Source of the DNA: Planctomycetota bacterium
GTDB lineage: Bacteria > Planctomycetota > Phycisphaerae > Tepidisphaerales > Tepidisphaeraceae
Assembly (NCBI GenBank): GCA_029777755.1
Contig: JAKORQ010000332.1
Location: 1-17,385 of the forward strand
Reading direction: 5' to 3'
Length of the DNA: 17,385 nt
Below the pieces are notes generated by a model that made no database searches, had not been told where the DNA came from, and saw nothing but the letters and a program-made list of their open reading frames with translations. Of the stretch, positions 1-7,810 are shown piece by piece; position 1 is the first letter of the stretch, and each line of letters opens with the position of its first letter. Both the position numbers and the translations under genes were made by a program.

Positions 1-851
1 ATACGACAGAGCCTGAGGGCTTCGGTCTCGGCCTCGCGATTGAACTCCGCGCGTACCGCCTGCAGCCAACTATCGCCCAGGTACCTCGCCAGGCTGCCAA
101 GGGTGATGACCTCAGGAGTGAGCAGGTCCGCCAGCATGGCGCAGACCCGACCGGTGTACCTGGCGTTTGTCCAAAGAACGCTGCGGGCCTGCTCATCTCC
201 ACCCGCGGCGAGCCCGGCAAGCTCGCTGCCGTCAATTCCATTGCGCCAGCGATCCGGGTACATCCACGCGGCCAGTTTCGAAAGCCCGCTACCGGAGCAG
301 AGCACCTCAGCGCTGCCCTGCTTGCCAAAGGCGGTTGGACCATCCTCGCGCAAGCGCCAGTGCCCGACCTCCGGCCGGCGGCCAGCCGCGCCGCTAAACA
401 CCTTTCCCTCGATGACCAGCCCAAGCCCGAACCCGGTACCGCAGGTGAGGTAGGCCAGGACCGATGGCTTGCCCCATCCGCCCCAGAGATACTCCGCCAT
501 GGCGCACGCAGCCGCATCATGCTCGACATATGTGGGCACGCCGAACCAGTCCTGAAGCCGACGACGCAGCGGAACGGCGTCCCATCCGGGCAGATTGGGC
601 GGCGAATAGATGACTCCCTCGTTTGCGTCCATCGGGCCGCCGATGGCAACTCCGATCGCCGAGAGCCTGCCGCCGGCAAGCTTGCACAACTCCGTGGCTT
701 CCAGATGCAGGCGTTCGAGCATGTGGGAGGGACCAAGCTGCGCGTTGGATTGCCAGTGCCGGCGATCGATCACCGTACCATCCGCCTTGCCCAGCAGTGC
801 CACGCACTTGGTGCCTCCGATGTCCAGTCCCAGTATCAGCGGCTCGCCCAT
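1..851 (-). CDS. ROK-family sugar kinase (3' end cut off by the window edge)
   Basis: This reads as an open frame of 283 codons from the ATG at 851 to the left edge. ROK kinases phosphorylate hexoses such as glucose or N-acetylglucosamine in the cytoplasm, using ATP. Visible motifs are the N-terminal phosphate-binding LGLDIGGTK (residues 7-15), GVAIGGP (67-73), NLPGW (86-90), EHDAAA with catalytic Asp112, CGTGFGLG (137-144) and EVGHW with His164. The zinc motif CxCGxxGCxE is replaced by TAFGKQGSAE (173-182), so all three cysteines are gone while the flanking glycines and Glu182 remain. ROK kinases are usually about 300-320 residues, so only a few tens of residues should be missing. A GTG in the same frame at 869 is an alternative start; neither start has a clear Shine-Dalgarno. 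The gene is divergent from pyc. Family assignment is firm; the sugar cannot be told. Confidence 0.9.
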   Translation of the reverse strand, partial: MGEPLILGLDIGGTKCVALLGKADGTVIDRRHWQSNAQLGPSHMLERLHLEATELCKLAGGRLSAIGVAIGGPMDANEGVIYSPPNLPGWDAVPLRRRLQDWFGVPTYVEHDAAACAMAEYLWGGWGKPSVLAYLTCGTGFGLGLVIEGKVFSGAAGRRPEVGHWRLREDGPTAFGKQGSAEVLCSGSGLSKLAAWMYPDRWRNGIDGSELAGLAAGGDEQARSVLWTNARYTGRVCAMLADLLTPEVITLGSLARYLGDSWLQAVRAEFNREAETEALRLCR

Positions 852-894
852 CTCGTGGAAGCATCCCACCCATTCACCACAAGTCAAACTTCTT

Positions 895-924
895 TTGCCC
901 TGTCGGCGAACCGATCCCTATAGT
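895..924 (+). promoter_or_regulatory. candidate sigma-70-type promoter for pyc
   Basis: TTGCCC (895-900, 4 of 6 to TTGACA) and TATAGT (919-924, 5 of 6 to TATAAT) are separated by 18 bp. They lie in the 130-bp gap between the divergent ROK kinase and pyc. A start about 7 bp downstream would give a leader of roughly 50 nt. The call rests on consensus matching by eye only. Confidence 0.35.
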
Positions 925-981
925 TCCCGCAGAATATTCCGGGATCCCCTGTCCCTTTTTGACGTCAATGGAAGAAAACGC

Positions 982-3900
982 ATGAACAAACTGCTCGTCG
1001 CGAACAGGTCTGAGATCGCCATACGCGTAATGCGCGCTGCCACCGAACTGGGCCTTCGTACGGTGGGTATTTACAGCCATGAGGATCGTTTCTCACTGCA
1101 TCGCTTCAAATCCGACGAGTCATACCTGATCGGCTCGAAAAAGGGCGGCGAGCCGGTCAAGGCGTACCTGAACATTGATTACATCATTCAGACGGCACTG
1201 GAGCACGAGGTCGACGCAATCCATCCCGGCTACGGATTTCTCGCGGAGAACGCCGAGTTTGCCCGCGCCTGCGAGAAGCATGGGATCAGCTTCATCGGCC
1301 CGTCGGCGCAGCTCCTGGAAATGTTCGGCGACAAGACAGCGGCCAAACAACTGGCCGATCGCGCCGGCGTCCCGACGGTGCCAGGCACTGAACATGCCCT
1401 GACCGATCCGGCCACCATTCGTGAGGCCGCCGACAGGATCGGATACCCGCTGATCATCAAGGCATCCTTCGGGGGCGGCGGGCGCGGGATGCGCGTCGTC
1501 AATGACCCGGAAGACCTTCAAGACAAGCTTGCCGAGGCACAGCGAGAGTCTGGCGCGGCGTTTGGAAGATCTGAAGTATTCCTTGAGCGCTACATCAGGC
1601 GGGCCAAGCACATCGAGGTGCAGATCCTGGCCGACACCCATGGAAACCTGGTGCACCTCTGGGAGCGTGACTGCTCGGTACAGCGGCGCCACCAGAAGGT
1701 GGTTGAGGTTGCGCCAGCTCCTTCGTTGCCACTTGAACTTCGCCGGAGCATCTGCGACGCGGCGGTACAGCTCTGTCGCTGCGCCAACTACGTTAACGCA
1801 GGAACGGTGGAGTTCCTCGTCGATATCGACTCGGGCGACTTCTTCTTCATCGAGGTGAACCCGCGTATCCAGGTGGAGCACACCGTCAGTGAAGTCGTCA
1901 CCGGCATCGATATCGTCAAGAGCCAGATCCTCGTTGCCCAGGGGCTGAAGCTGCATGAGCCTCCGCTGAGCATCCCGCCGCAGGAGAAGATCGAGCCGCG
2001 CGGAGTGGCGATCCAATGCCGCGTGACCACCGAGGACCCAAGCAACTCCTTCATCCCCGATTACGGGAAGATCACGACCTATCGCTCTCCCGGTGGCGCC
2101 GGGCTGCGCCTCGACGGTGGCAATGGCTTCGCCGGCGCGGTGATCACTCCTTATTTCGATTCGCTGCTGGTGAAAGTTACTGCCCACGGCGCCGACAAGC
2201 GCGAGGCGGCCATCCGCATGGATCGCGGCCTGCAGGAGTTCCGCATCCGTGGCGTCAAGACCAACATCCCCTTCCTGCTGAACGTGATTCGCCACCCGGA
2301 GTTCCTGACCGGTTCGGCCACCACGACATTCATCGACAACACCCCCGAGCTTTTCCGTCTGCCCGTGCAGCGTGATCGCGCCACCAAGGTGCTGATGTAC
2401 CTGGCGGATGTGATCGTGAACTCACGCCCGGACGTGAAGGGAAAGATCGACCCGAAGCGACGTTTCAACGAGCCGGTGGTACCGCAGTTTGACCATCAGT
2501 CTCCCCCGCCCGCTGGGTTGCGCCAGAAGCTGCAGGAGCTTGGGCCTGAGAAGTTCAGTGCATGGATCATGGATCAGAAGCAACTGCTGCTCACCGACAC
2601 CACCATGCGCGATGCCCATCAATCCTTGCTGGCTACGCGCATGCGGACGCATGACATGCTGGTCGTAGCGCCGGCCGTCGCCCGCAGGCTCCATCAGCTC
2701 TTTTCGCTGGAAATGTGGGGAGGGGCGACATTCGACAGCTCCATGCGTTTCCTGCAGGAGGACCCCTGGGAGCGCCTACGACGCCTGCGGGAGGCGATAC
2801 CTAATATCCCCTTCCAAATGCTGCTGCGGGCCAGCAATGCGGTGGGATACTCCAACTATCCCGACAACGTGGTGCGCGAATTCGTAAAGCTGGCGGCGGC
2901 TGAGGGCATCGACATCTTCCGCATCTTCGACTCGCTCAACTGGACGAAGAACATGGAAGTTGCCATGGCGGCCGTGCGAGAGGAGACCAGCGCAATATGC
3001 GAAGCCGCCATCTGCTACACGGGCGATATCCTCGATCCCTCCCGCCCGCGCTTTGACCTGAAGTACTACATCCGCATGGCTAAGGAACTGGAGAAGATGG
3101 GCGCACACATCCTCGCCATCAAGGACATGGCGGGATTGTGCAAGCCGTATGCGGCGTACGAGCTGGTGCGTGCCCTCAAGCAGGAAATCGGGATCCCCAT
3201 CCACTTCCACACGCACGACACCAGCGGCATCAACGCGGCCTCAGTGCTCAAGGCGGCCGATGCCGGGGCGGATATCTGCGATGCCGCGCTGGCGTCTCTC
3301 TCGGGCACGACCTCCCAGCCATGCCTGAACTCGATCGTGGCCGCACTCGCACACACGCCTCGCGATACCGCACTGGATCTGGCCACGCTCAATGAGTTCT
3401 CTGACTACTGGGAGACAGTCCGCGAGTTCTACTGCCCGTTTGAAGAGAACATCAAGTCGGGAAGCGCGGAGGTGTATCACCACGAGATGCCCGGCGGGCA
3501 ATACACGAATCTGCGGCAGCAGGCGCGATCGCTGCACCTGGACCATCGCTGGCGAGAGGTGGCCGACGCATATGCGGAGGTGAACAAGCTCTTCGGCGAC
3601 ATCGTGAAGGTTACACCTTCATCCAAGGTGGTTGGCGACATGGCGTTGTTCATGGTGACCAACAACCTCACCGTGAAGGATGTGCTGGAGTCGCCTCGGC
3701 CGCTTAACTACCCGCGCAGCGTGGTGGAGATGATGCAGGGGATGCTCGGGTTTCCCGAGGGCGGCTGGCCGGCGGAGATTCAGAACAAAGTGCTCTCGGC
3801 GGCCGGCGTCAAGCCAATCGAGGGGCGGCCCGGCGAGCACATGCCGCCGGTAGACTTCGAGGGCGTGAAGGAGTCTTTAGCTTCCAAGATTGGGCACGAG

Positions 3901-4434
3901 CCGAGCGAAACGGATGTGATGAGCTACCTGATGTACCCCGACGTGTTCATCGAGTTTGATAGGCACCGTCAGTCCTATGGGGATACCAGCGGCATCCCGA
4001 CTCCCTGCTTCCTCTACGGACCACCGCCCATGGAGGAAACTTATATCGACCTGGAAAGGGGCAAGACGCTGATCCTCAAGTACCTGACCACCGGCGAACT
4101 GCGCGAGGATGGTATGAGGACGGTCTTCTTCGAACTCAATGGCCACCCCCGCGAAGTGGATGTGCTCGACCGCTCGGTGGAGAAGATTCTTCAGAGACAC
4201 CCGAAGGCCAACGCAGACGATCCATCACACATCCCGGCCCCGATGCCCGGCAAGGTAACAACCATCAATGTCGTGAAAGGCCAGGCCGTGAAGGCAGGCG
4301 ATCGCCTGCTGTCGATCGAGGCCATGAAGATGGAAACCGCCGTCTACTCGCCGCGCGATGGCACCGTGCAGGACGTGCTCGTTCACCCCGGAAGCACCAT
4401 CGCTTCGCGCGATCTGCTGGCAATCGTGGCATAG
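982..4434 (+). CDS. pyc: pyruvate carboxylase, single-chain
   Basis: This 1150-residue biotin enzyme carboxylates pyruvate to oxaloacetate, using ATP and bicarbonate, and replenishes the TCA cycle and gluconeogenesis. The domain order is complete. Biotin carboxylase is first (LLVANRSEIAIRV at the N-terminus, ATP-grasp Lys160 and GGGGRGM 164-170, EVNPRIQVEH 291-300). Carboxyltransferase follows (LLTDTTMRDAHQS from about 536, carbamylated lysine Lys714 in AIKDMAGLCKP, metal ligands His743 and His745 in HFHTHD). The C-terminal biotin carrier domain has EAMKMET with biotinyl Lys1116. Length matches the usual single-chain enzyme of about 1150 residues. The ATG at 982 is chosen because homology begins right there and GGAAGA (970-975) lies 6 nt upstream; the open frame extends further upstream, but that part resembles no protein sequence. 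No defect is seen. The aldo/keto reductase follows 43 bp downstream on the same strand. Confidence 0.97.
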   Translation: MNKLLVANRSEIAIRVMRAATELGLRTVGIYSHEDRFSLHRFKSDESYLIGSKKGGEPVKAYLNIDYIIQTALEHEVDAIHPGYGFLAENAEFARACEKHGISFIGPSAQLLEMFGDKTAAKQLADRAGVPTVPGTEHALTDPATIREAADRIGYPLIIKASFGGGGRGMRVVNDPEDLQDKLAEAQRESGAAFGRSEVFLERYIRRAKHIEVQILADTHGNLVHLWERDCSVQRRHQKVVEVAPAPSLPLELRRSICDAAVQLCRCANYVNAGTVEFLVDIDSGDFFFIEVNPRIQVEHTVSEVVTGIDIVKSQILVAQGLKLHEPPLSIPPQEKIEPRGVAIQCRVTTEDPSNSFIPDYGKITTYRSPGGAGLRLDGGNGFAGAVITPYFDSLLVKVTAHGADKREAAIRMDRGLQEFRIRGVKTNIPFLLNVIRHPEFLTGSATTTFIDNTPELFRLPVQRDRATKVLMYLADVIVNSRPDVKGKIDPKRRFNEPVVPQFDHQSPPPAGLRQKLQELGPEKFSAWIMDQKQLLLTDTTMRDAHQSLLATRMRTHDMLVVAPAVARRLHQLFSLEMWGGATFDSSMRFLQEDPWERLRRLREAIPNIPFQMLLRASNAVGYSNYPDNVVREFVKLAAAEGIDIFRIFDSLNWTKNMEVAMAAVREETSAICEAAICYTGDILDPSRPRFDLKYYIRMAKELEKMGAHILAIKDMAGLCKPYAAYELVRALKQEIGIPIHFHTHDTSGINAASVLKAADAGADICDAALASLSGTTSQPCLNSIVAALAHTPRDTALDLATLNEFSDYWETVREFYCPFEENIKSGSAEVYHHEMPGGQYTNLRQQARSLHLDHRWREVADAYAEVNKLFGDIVKVTPSSKVVGDMALFMVTNNLTVKDVLESPRPLNYPRSVVEMMQGMLGFPEGGWPAEIQNKVLSAAGVKPIEGRPGEHMPPVDFEGVKESLASKIGHEPSETDVMSYLMYPDVFIEFDRHRQSYGDTSGIPTPCFLYGPPPMEETYIDLERGKTLILKYLTTGELREDGMRTVFFELNGHPREVDVLDRSVEKILQRHPKANADDPSHIPAPMPGKVTTINVVKGQAVKAGDRLLSIEAMKMETAVYSPRDGTVQDVLVHPGSTIASRDLLAIVA

Positions 4435-4477
4435 TATGGAGTACTGAGTCACGAGAAACGGAAGGAGAGAAAATACC

Positions 4478-5404
4478 ATGCAGAAGCGCAGGTTTGGCCG
4501 AACGGGTTTGATGGTTACGCCCTTGGGGTTTGGAGCGGCGCCGATCGGTTTGCTATCCGTAGAGGTGGAGCAGGCCGGGAGAATCATGAATCTTCTCCTT
4601 GATTCCGGCGTGAATCTCATCGACACCGCGGCCAGCTATGCCGGGTCGGAAGAGGCGATTGGCCAGACGATCTCTCATCGGCGCAGTGAGTTTGTGCTGG
4701 TAAGCAAGTGCGGCCAGAAATTCGAGGATCTGCCCGGCGAGGCCTGGTCGGCCGAGCTGGTCAGCGCAACCGTCGATCGTGCCCTCAAGCGGCTGCGCAC
4801 TGATCACCTGGATGTCATGCTGCTGCACTCCTGTTCGCTGGACGTGCTGAAGAAAGGCGACGCCCTGGGTGCCCTTGTAAAGGCGCGCGACGCCGGCAAA
4901 GTGCGCTTCGTCGGTTACTCGGGCGACAACGAGGCTGGCGCCTATGCGGCGCAGCTTTCTGATGTCGCGGTGATCGAGACCTCGGTGAACATCGTGGATC
5001 AGGCCAACATCGACACGTTGCTGCCCCTGGCGGTCAAGAACGACATCGGCATCATCGTGAAGAGGCCGATCGCCAATGCTGCCTGGCGTTCGATCGACCA
5101 GCAGCGCGGCATGTACAAGGACTACGCCAAGGAGTACCACCGGCGCTTTGCCGCGATGGGGCTGAAGCTGGAAGACTTCAAGGGCGAGCAGATTTCCGAC
5201 TGGGCCGAGCTGGCCATGCGTTTCACGATCTCACAAGCAGGCGTGCACACGGTGATCATCGGCACGACCAATCCCGACAACGCCAGGAAGAATGTCGTGC
5301 TGGCCGGCAAGTCGGCACTCTCGGCCGAGGCCATCAAGAAGATTCGCGATGCCTTCGCCCGGGCACAACAGGCTGAAGGCAAGCAGTGGCCGGCCCTCAC
5401 CTGA
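4478..5404 (+). CDS. aldo/keto reductase
   Basis: A 308-residue NADPH-dependent oxidoreductase of the aldo/keto reductase superfamily, probably cytoplasmic. It reduces carbonyls to alcohols; the substrate cannot be told. The N-terminus (RRFGRTGLMVTPLGFGAAPIG) is typical. The catalytic tetrad is visible as Asp49 and Tyr54 in IDTAASY, Lys77 in VSKCG and His117 in DVMLLHSC. GKVRFVGYSGD and the cofactor-binding VIIGTTNPDN near residues 253-262 complete the barrel. Length is normal for the family. AAGGAG (4462-4467) lies 10 nt before the ATG. The gene begins 43 bp after pyc with no terminator between them, so it is probably cotranscribed. A hairpin without a U-tract follows its stop. Family assignment is firm; the link to pyruvate metabolism is only positional. 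Confidence 0.93.
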   Translation: MQKRRFGRTGLMVTPLGFGAAPIGLLSVEVEQAGRIMNLLLDSGVNLIDTAASYAGSEEAIGQTISHRRSEFVLVSKCGQKFEDLPGEAWSAELVSATVDRALKRLRTDHLDVMLLHSCSLDVLKKGDALGALVKARDAGKVRFVGYSGDNEAGAYAAQLSDVAVIETSVNIVDQANIDTLLPLAVKNDIGIIVKRPIANAAWRSIDQQRGMYKDYAKEYHRRFAAMGLKLEDFKGEQISDWAELAMRFTISQAGVHTVIIGTTNPDNARKNVVLAGKSALSAEAIKKIRDAFARAQQAEGKQWPALT

Positions 5405-5415
5405 CGGCCGGGATC

Positions 5416-5436
5416 CCTGCGGGACTGTACCGCAGG
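5416..5436 (+). terminator. weak terminator-like hairpin after the aldo/keto reductase
   Basis: CCTGCGG (5416-5422) and CCGCAGG (5430-5436) form a perfect 7-bp stem with a 7-nt loop, starting 12 bp after the aldo/keto reductase stop. No T-run follows, so it may be a Rho-assisted end or an mRNA-stabilising hairpin rather than a true intrinsic terminator. Confidence 0.35.
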
Positions 5437-5538
5437 ACGAGTTGGCGGTTGGCGTTGGCAGGCGAACAATTCTCCAAGGGCTCCGTAATTGAGTGTCCGG
5501 GCATACGTTGCGCCCTTGCCAGCTCGTGCCTAAAACTC

Positions 5539-5567
5539 TTTCCACCACTTCCTGTAGAGGGTATAGT
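5539..5567 (+). promoter_or_regulatory. candidate sigma-70-type promoter for the topoisomerase VI operon
   Basis: TTTCCA (5539-5544, 4 of 6) and TATAGT (5562-5567, 5 of 6) have an ideal 17-bp spacer and lie 45 bp before the topoisomerase VI B start codon. The 207-bp gap and the hairpin upstream fit a transcription unit separate from pyc. Judged by eye only. Confidence 0.45.
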
Positions 5568-5611
5568 GTCCCGCTGACGCAAGGGATTGAGTATTTTGAG
5601 GAGACCCAGGG

Positions 5612-7762
5612 ATGGGAATAAAGAACCCACCGGCTTTGGCAGAGGAAAAATCGCTGTTTGAAGGATCCGCTCGAGGAGAGGTCGCTGTCACCAAGTCCAG
5701 CTCCAGGCCGAAGCGAGAGACGGCCGAGTCGATGGCGACCAGGCAGAAGGATATCGCGGTCTCCGAGTTCTTCGCCAAGAACCGCCATCTGCTGGGTTTT
5801 GACAATCCCCGCAAGGCACTGCTGACCGCGGTCAAGGAAGCGGTGGACAACTCGCTGGACGCCTGCGAGGAGGCAGGCATTCTCCCCAACATCACGGTGA
5901 TCATCGAGGACCTGCAGCCCGACCGCCCTGCCACCACCAAGCACTCGCGCTATCGCGTCACGGTTATCGACAACGGCCCGGGCATCGTGCGGCGGCAGGT
6001 GGAGAATGTGTTCGGGCGACTTTTGTTTGGCTCGAAGTTCCACCGCCTGAAGATGTCGCGCGGGCAGCAGGGTATCGGCATCTCCGCAGCCGGCATGTAT
6101 GGCCTGATCACCACCGGTCGGCCGATGGTAATCCACACGCGGCCGAACGCTAAGAAGCCGGCACATCTCATCGAGCTGGCGATGAACACCAAGACCAATC
6201 GGGCCGAGGTCACGCTCGACACGGAAACCGAGGATTTCCCGCCGTCACAGTACAAGGTGCTGAGCGCCGCCACGCGCGCCCCTGACTTCCTGTCTCCCGA
6301 GGACTATCGCACCGGCACCAGTGTGGCGATAGAACTCGAGGGACGCTACCAGAAGGGACGCGGCAGTGTCGATGAGTTCCTCGAGCTTACCGCGATTGCA
6401 AATCCGCACGCCAAGATCACGTTCGTTCCACCATCCCGAGTATCGGCCGATGAGCAGGAAGAGCTGCCGCTGGGAGATGTGGCGCGCGACGCGACGCCGG
6501 CGGAATTGGCCGAAAATCAGGCAGAGTCAGTGAAGTCGGGTGAATTGCTGGCGCCCAACGGCGTGGACCCGACGCTGACCACCATCATGAAGGATGGCAT
6601 CATCATCTTCCCGCGCGGCACGGAAGAACTGCCGCCGGAAACGAAGGAAATCCAGCCCCACCCCAAGGGAATCGAGCTGGGCATCCTGATCCAGATGATG
6701 AGGGACTTTGAGGATGCCAACCGCGGTGGAGGAACGCTGTACAACTTCCTGCAGGAGCGATTCAGCCGTATCAGCGCCCAGAGGGCGGCCGAGTTCTGCA
6801 GGGAGATTGGCGCCCACACGCGCACCAAAGTTGGCGACCTTACGCCAAAGCAGGTGGAGCAACTGTTCAAGTCGTTCCAGACGGCGCGCCTCCCTGCTCC
6901 CCCGACCGACTGCCTGGCCCCGATCGGTGTGAGGCAGTTGCTGGCAGGATTGCTCAAGGGTGTAAAGGCAGAGTTCTACGCCGCCAGCTCCCGCCAGCCT
7001 GAGGTATATCGCGGCCGGCCATTCCAGATAGAGGCGGCCATCGCGTTTGGCGGTGAGCTGCCGCCGAATGAGCCCGCGCGAGTGATTCGTTTCGCCAACC
7101 GCGTTCCGCTGCTGTTCCAGCAGTCTGCCTGCTCAAGCTTCAAGGCGGTCATCGAGACGGGATGGCGCAACTACAATCTGCAGCAGCCGCGCGGGTCGCT
7201 GCCCGTCGGCCCGCTGGTGATCATGATCCACATGGCCTCGGTATGGGTGCCGTTCACCAGTGAATCGAAGGAAGCCATCGCTGACTACGACGAGATTCGC
7301 AAGGAGATGAAGCTGGCGCTGATGGAGTGCGGGCGAAAGCTGGGCACCTATCTGCGCAAGCGTCAGAAGATGCAGCGTGAGGCGGCACGCCGCGATGTGT
7401 TCGAGCGCTACATCGGCGAGATTGCCAAAGCGATCAACGCCATCAACGGGATGGATGCCGATGAGATCTACCAGAAGCTGCTGGAAGAAGCGCGCAAGCG
7501 TACCGCCATTGCCGACGCCAGGCTGGATGAGAATGGCCAGGTGATCAAGAAGGACGAGCATGAGGACCTGAGGCAGGATGATGCGGTGGTGATGGTGGAG
7601 AGCCGGGCGGCTCACCTGCAACTGGCCGAAGGCTCGGCCACCACCTCGCCGGACACAAACGGCGTGAGCGATGGAGAAGAGAAAGTTTCGCTGAAGAGGA
7701 AAAAGAAAGCCGCAACCACCAGGAAGAAGAGATCGGCCGGCGGTGACAATGGGCTTTTCTAG
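5612..7762 (+). CDS. top6B: DNA topoisomerase VI subunit B (ATPase)
   Basis: A 716-residue GHKL-type ATPase subunit of the type IIB topoisomerase. ATP binding dimerises it and drives strand passage through the break made by subunit A. Homology begins near residue 50 (SEFFAKNRHLLGFDNP). The ATPase site shows EAVDNSLDA (Glu76, Asn80), DNGPGI (Asp120 to Gly124) and GQQGIGIS (151-158). TAIANPHAKITF, FPRGTEELPPETKEIQPHP (from 333), a helix-two-turn-helix region (about 375-425), TDCLAPIG and the transducer with NRVPLLFQQSAC and a conserved Lys in TSESKEAIADYDE follow. Compared from memory with archaeal proteins, it carries about 40 extra N-terminal residues, an acidic insert near 278-322 and a lysine-rich tail. 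GAGGAG (5598-5603) is 8 nt upstream of the ATG. Subunit A follows 48 bp later. The identification is secure. Confidence 0.95.
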   Translation: MGIKNPPALAEEKSLFEGSARGEVAVTKSSSRPKRETAESMATRQKDIAVSEFFAKNRHLLGFDNPRKALLTAVKEAVDNSLDACEEAGILPNITVIIEDLQPDRPATTKHSRYRVTVIDNGPGIVRRQVENVFGRLLFGSKFHRLKMSRGQQGIGISAAGMYGLITTGRPMVIHTRPNAKKPAHLIELAMNTKTNRAEVTLDTETEDFPPSQYKVLSAATRAPDFLSPEDYRTGTSVAIELEGRYQKGRGSVDEFLELTAIANPHAKITFVPPSRVSADEQEELPLGDVARDATPAELAENQAESVKSGELLAPNGVDPTLTTIMKDGIIIFPRGTEELPPETKEIQPHPKGIELGILIQMMRDFEDANRGGGTLYNFLQERFSRISAQRAAEFCREIGAHTRTKVGDLTPKQVEQLFKSFQTARLPAPPTDCLAPIGVRQLLAGLLKGVKAEFYAASSRQPEVYRGRPFQIEAAIAFGGELPPNEPARVIRFANRVPLLFQQSACSSFKAVIETGWRNYNLQQPRGSLPVGPLVIMIHMASVWVPFTSESKEAIADYDEIRKEMKLALMECGRKLGTYLRKRQKMQREAARRDVFERYIGEIAKAINAINGMDADEIYQKLLEEARKRTAIADARLDENGQVIKKDEHEDLRQDDAVVMVESRAAHLQLAEGSATTSPDTNGVSDGEEKVSLKRKKKAATTRKKRSAGGDNGLF

Positions 7763-7810
7763 CTCATCGTGCAGGCAACCCTGAACAGAATCCCATGAGA
7801 GAATAGACAG

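Noticed and set aside
610..981. In-frame N-terminal extension of pyruvate carboxylase (a frame open from 610)
   Set aside because: The 124 extra residues resemble no protein, overlap the ROK kinase on the other strand and lie upstream of the candidate promoter; homology and a good Shine-Dalgarno both point to 982.
1120..2295. 391-residue minus-strand ORF inside pyruvate carboxylase
   Set aside because: Antisense shadow of a GC-rich, fully conserved gene; no recognisable motif.
5231..6166. 311-residue minus-strand ORF spanning the gap before top6B
   Set aside because: Mostly antisense to the aldo/keto reductase and top6B; no motif seen.
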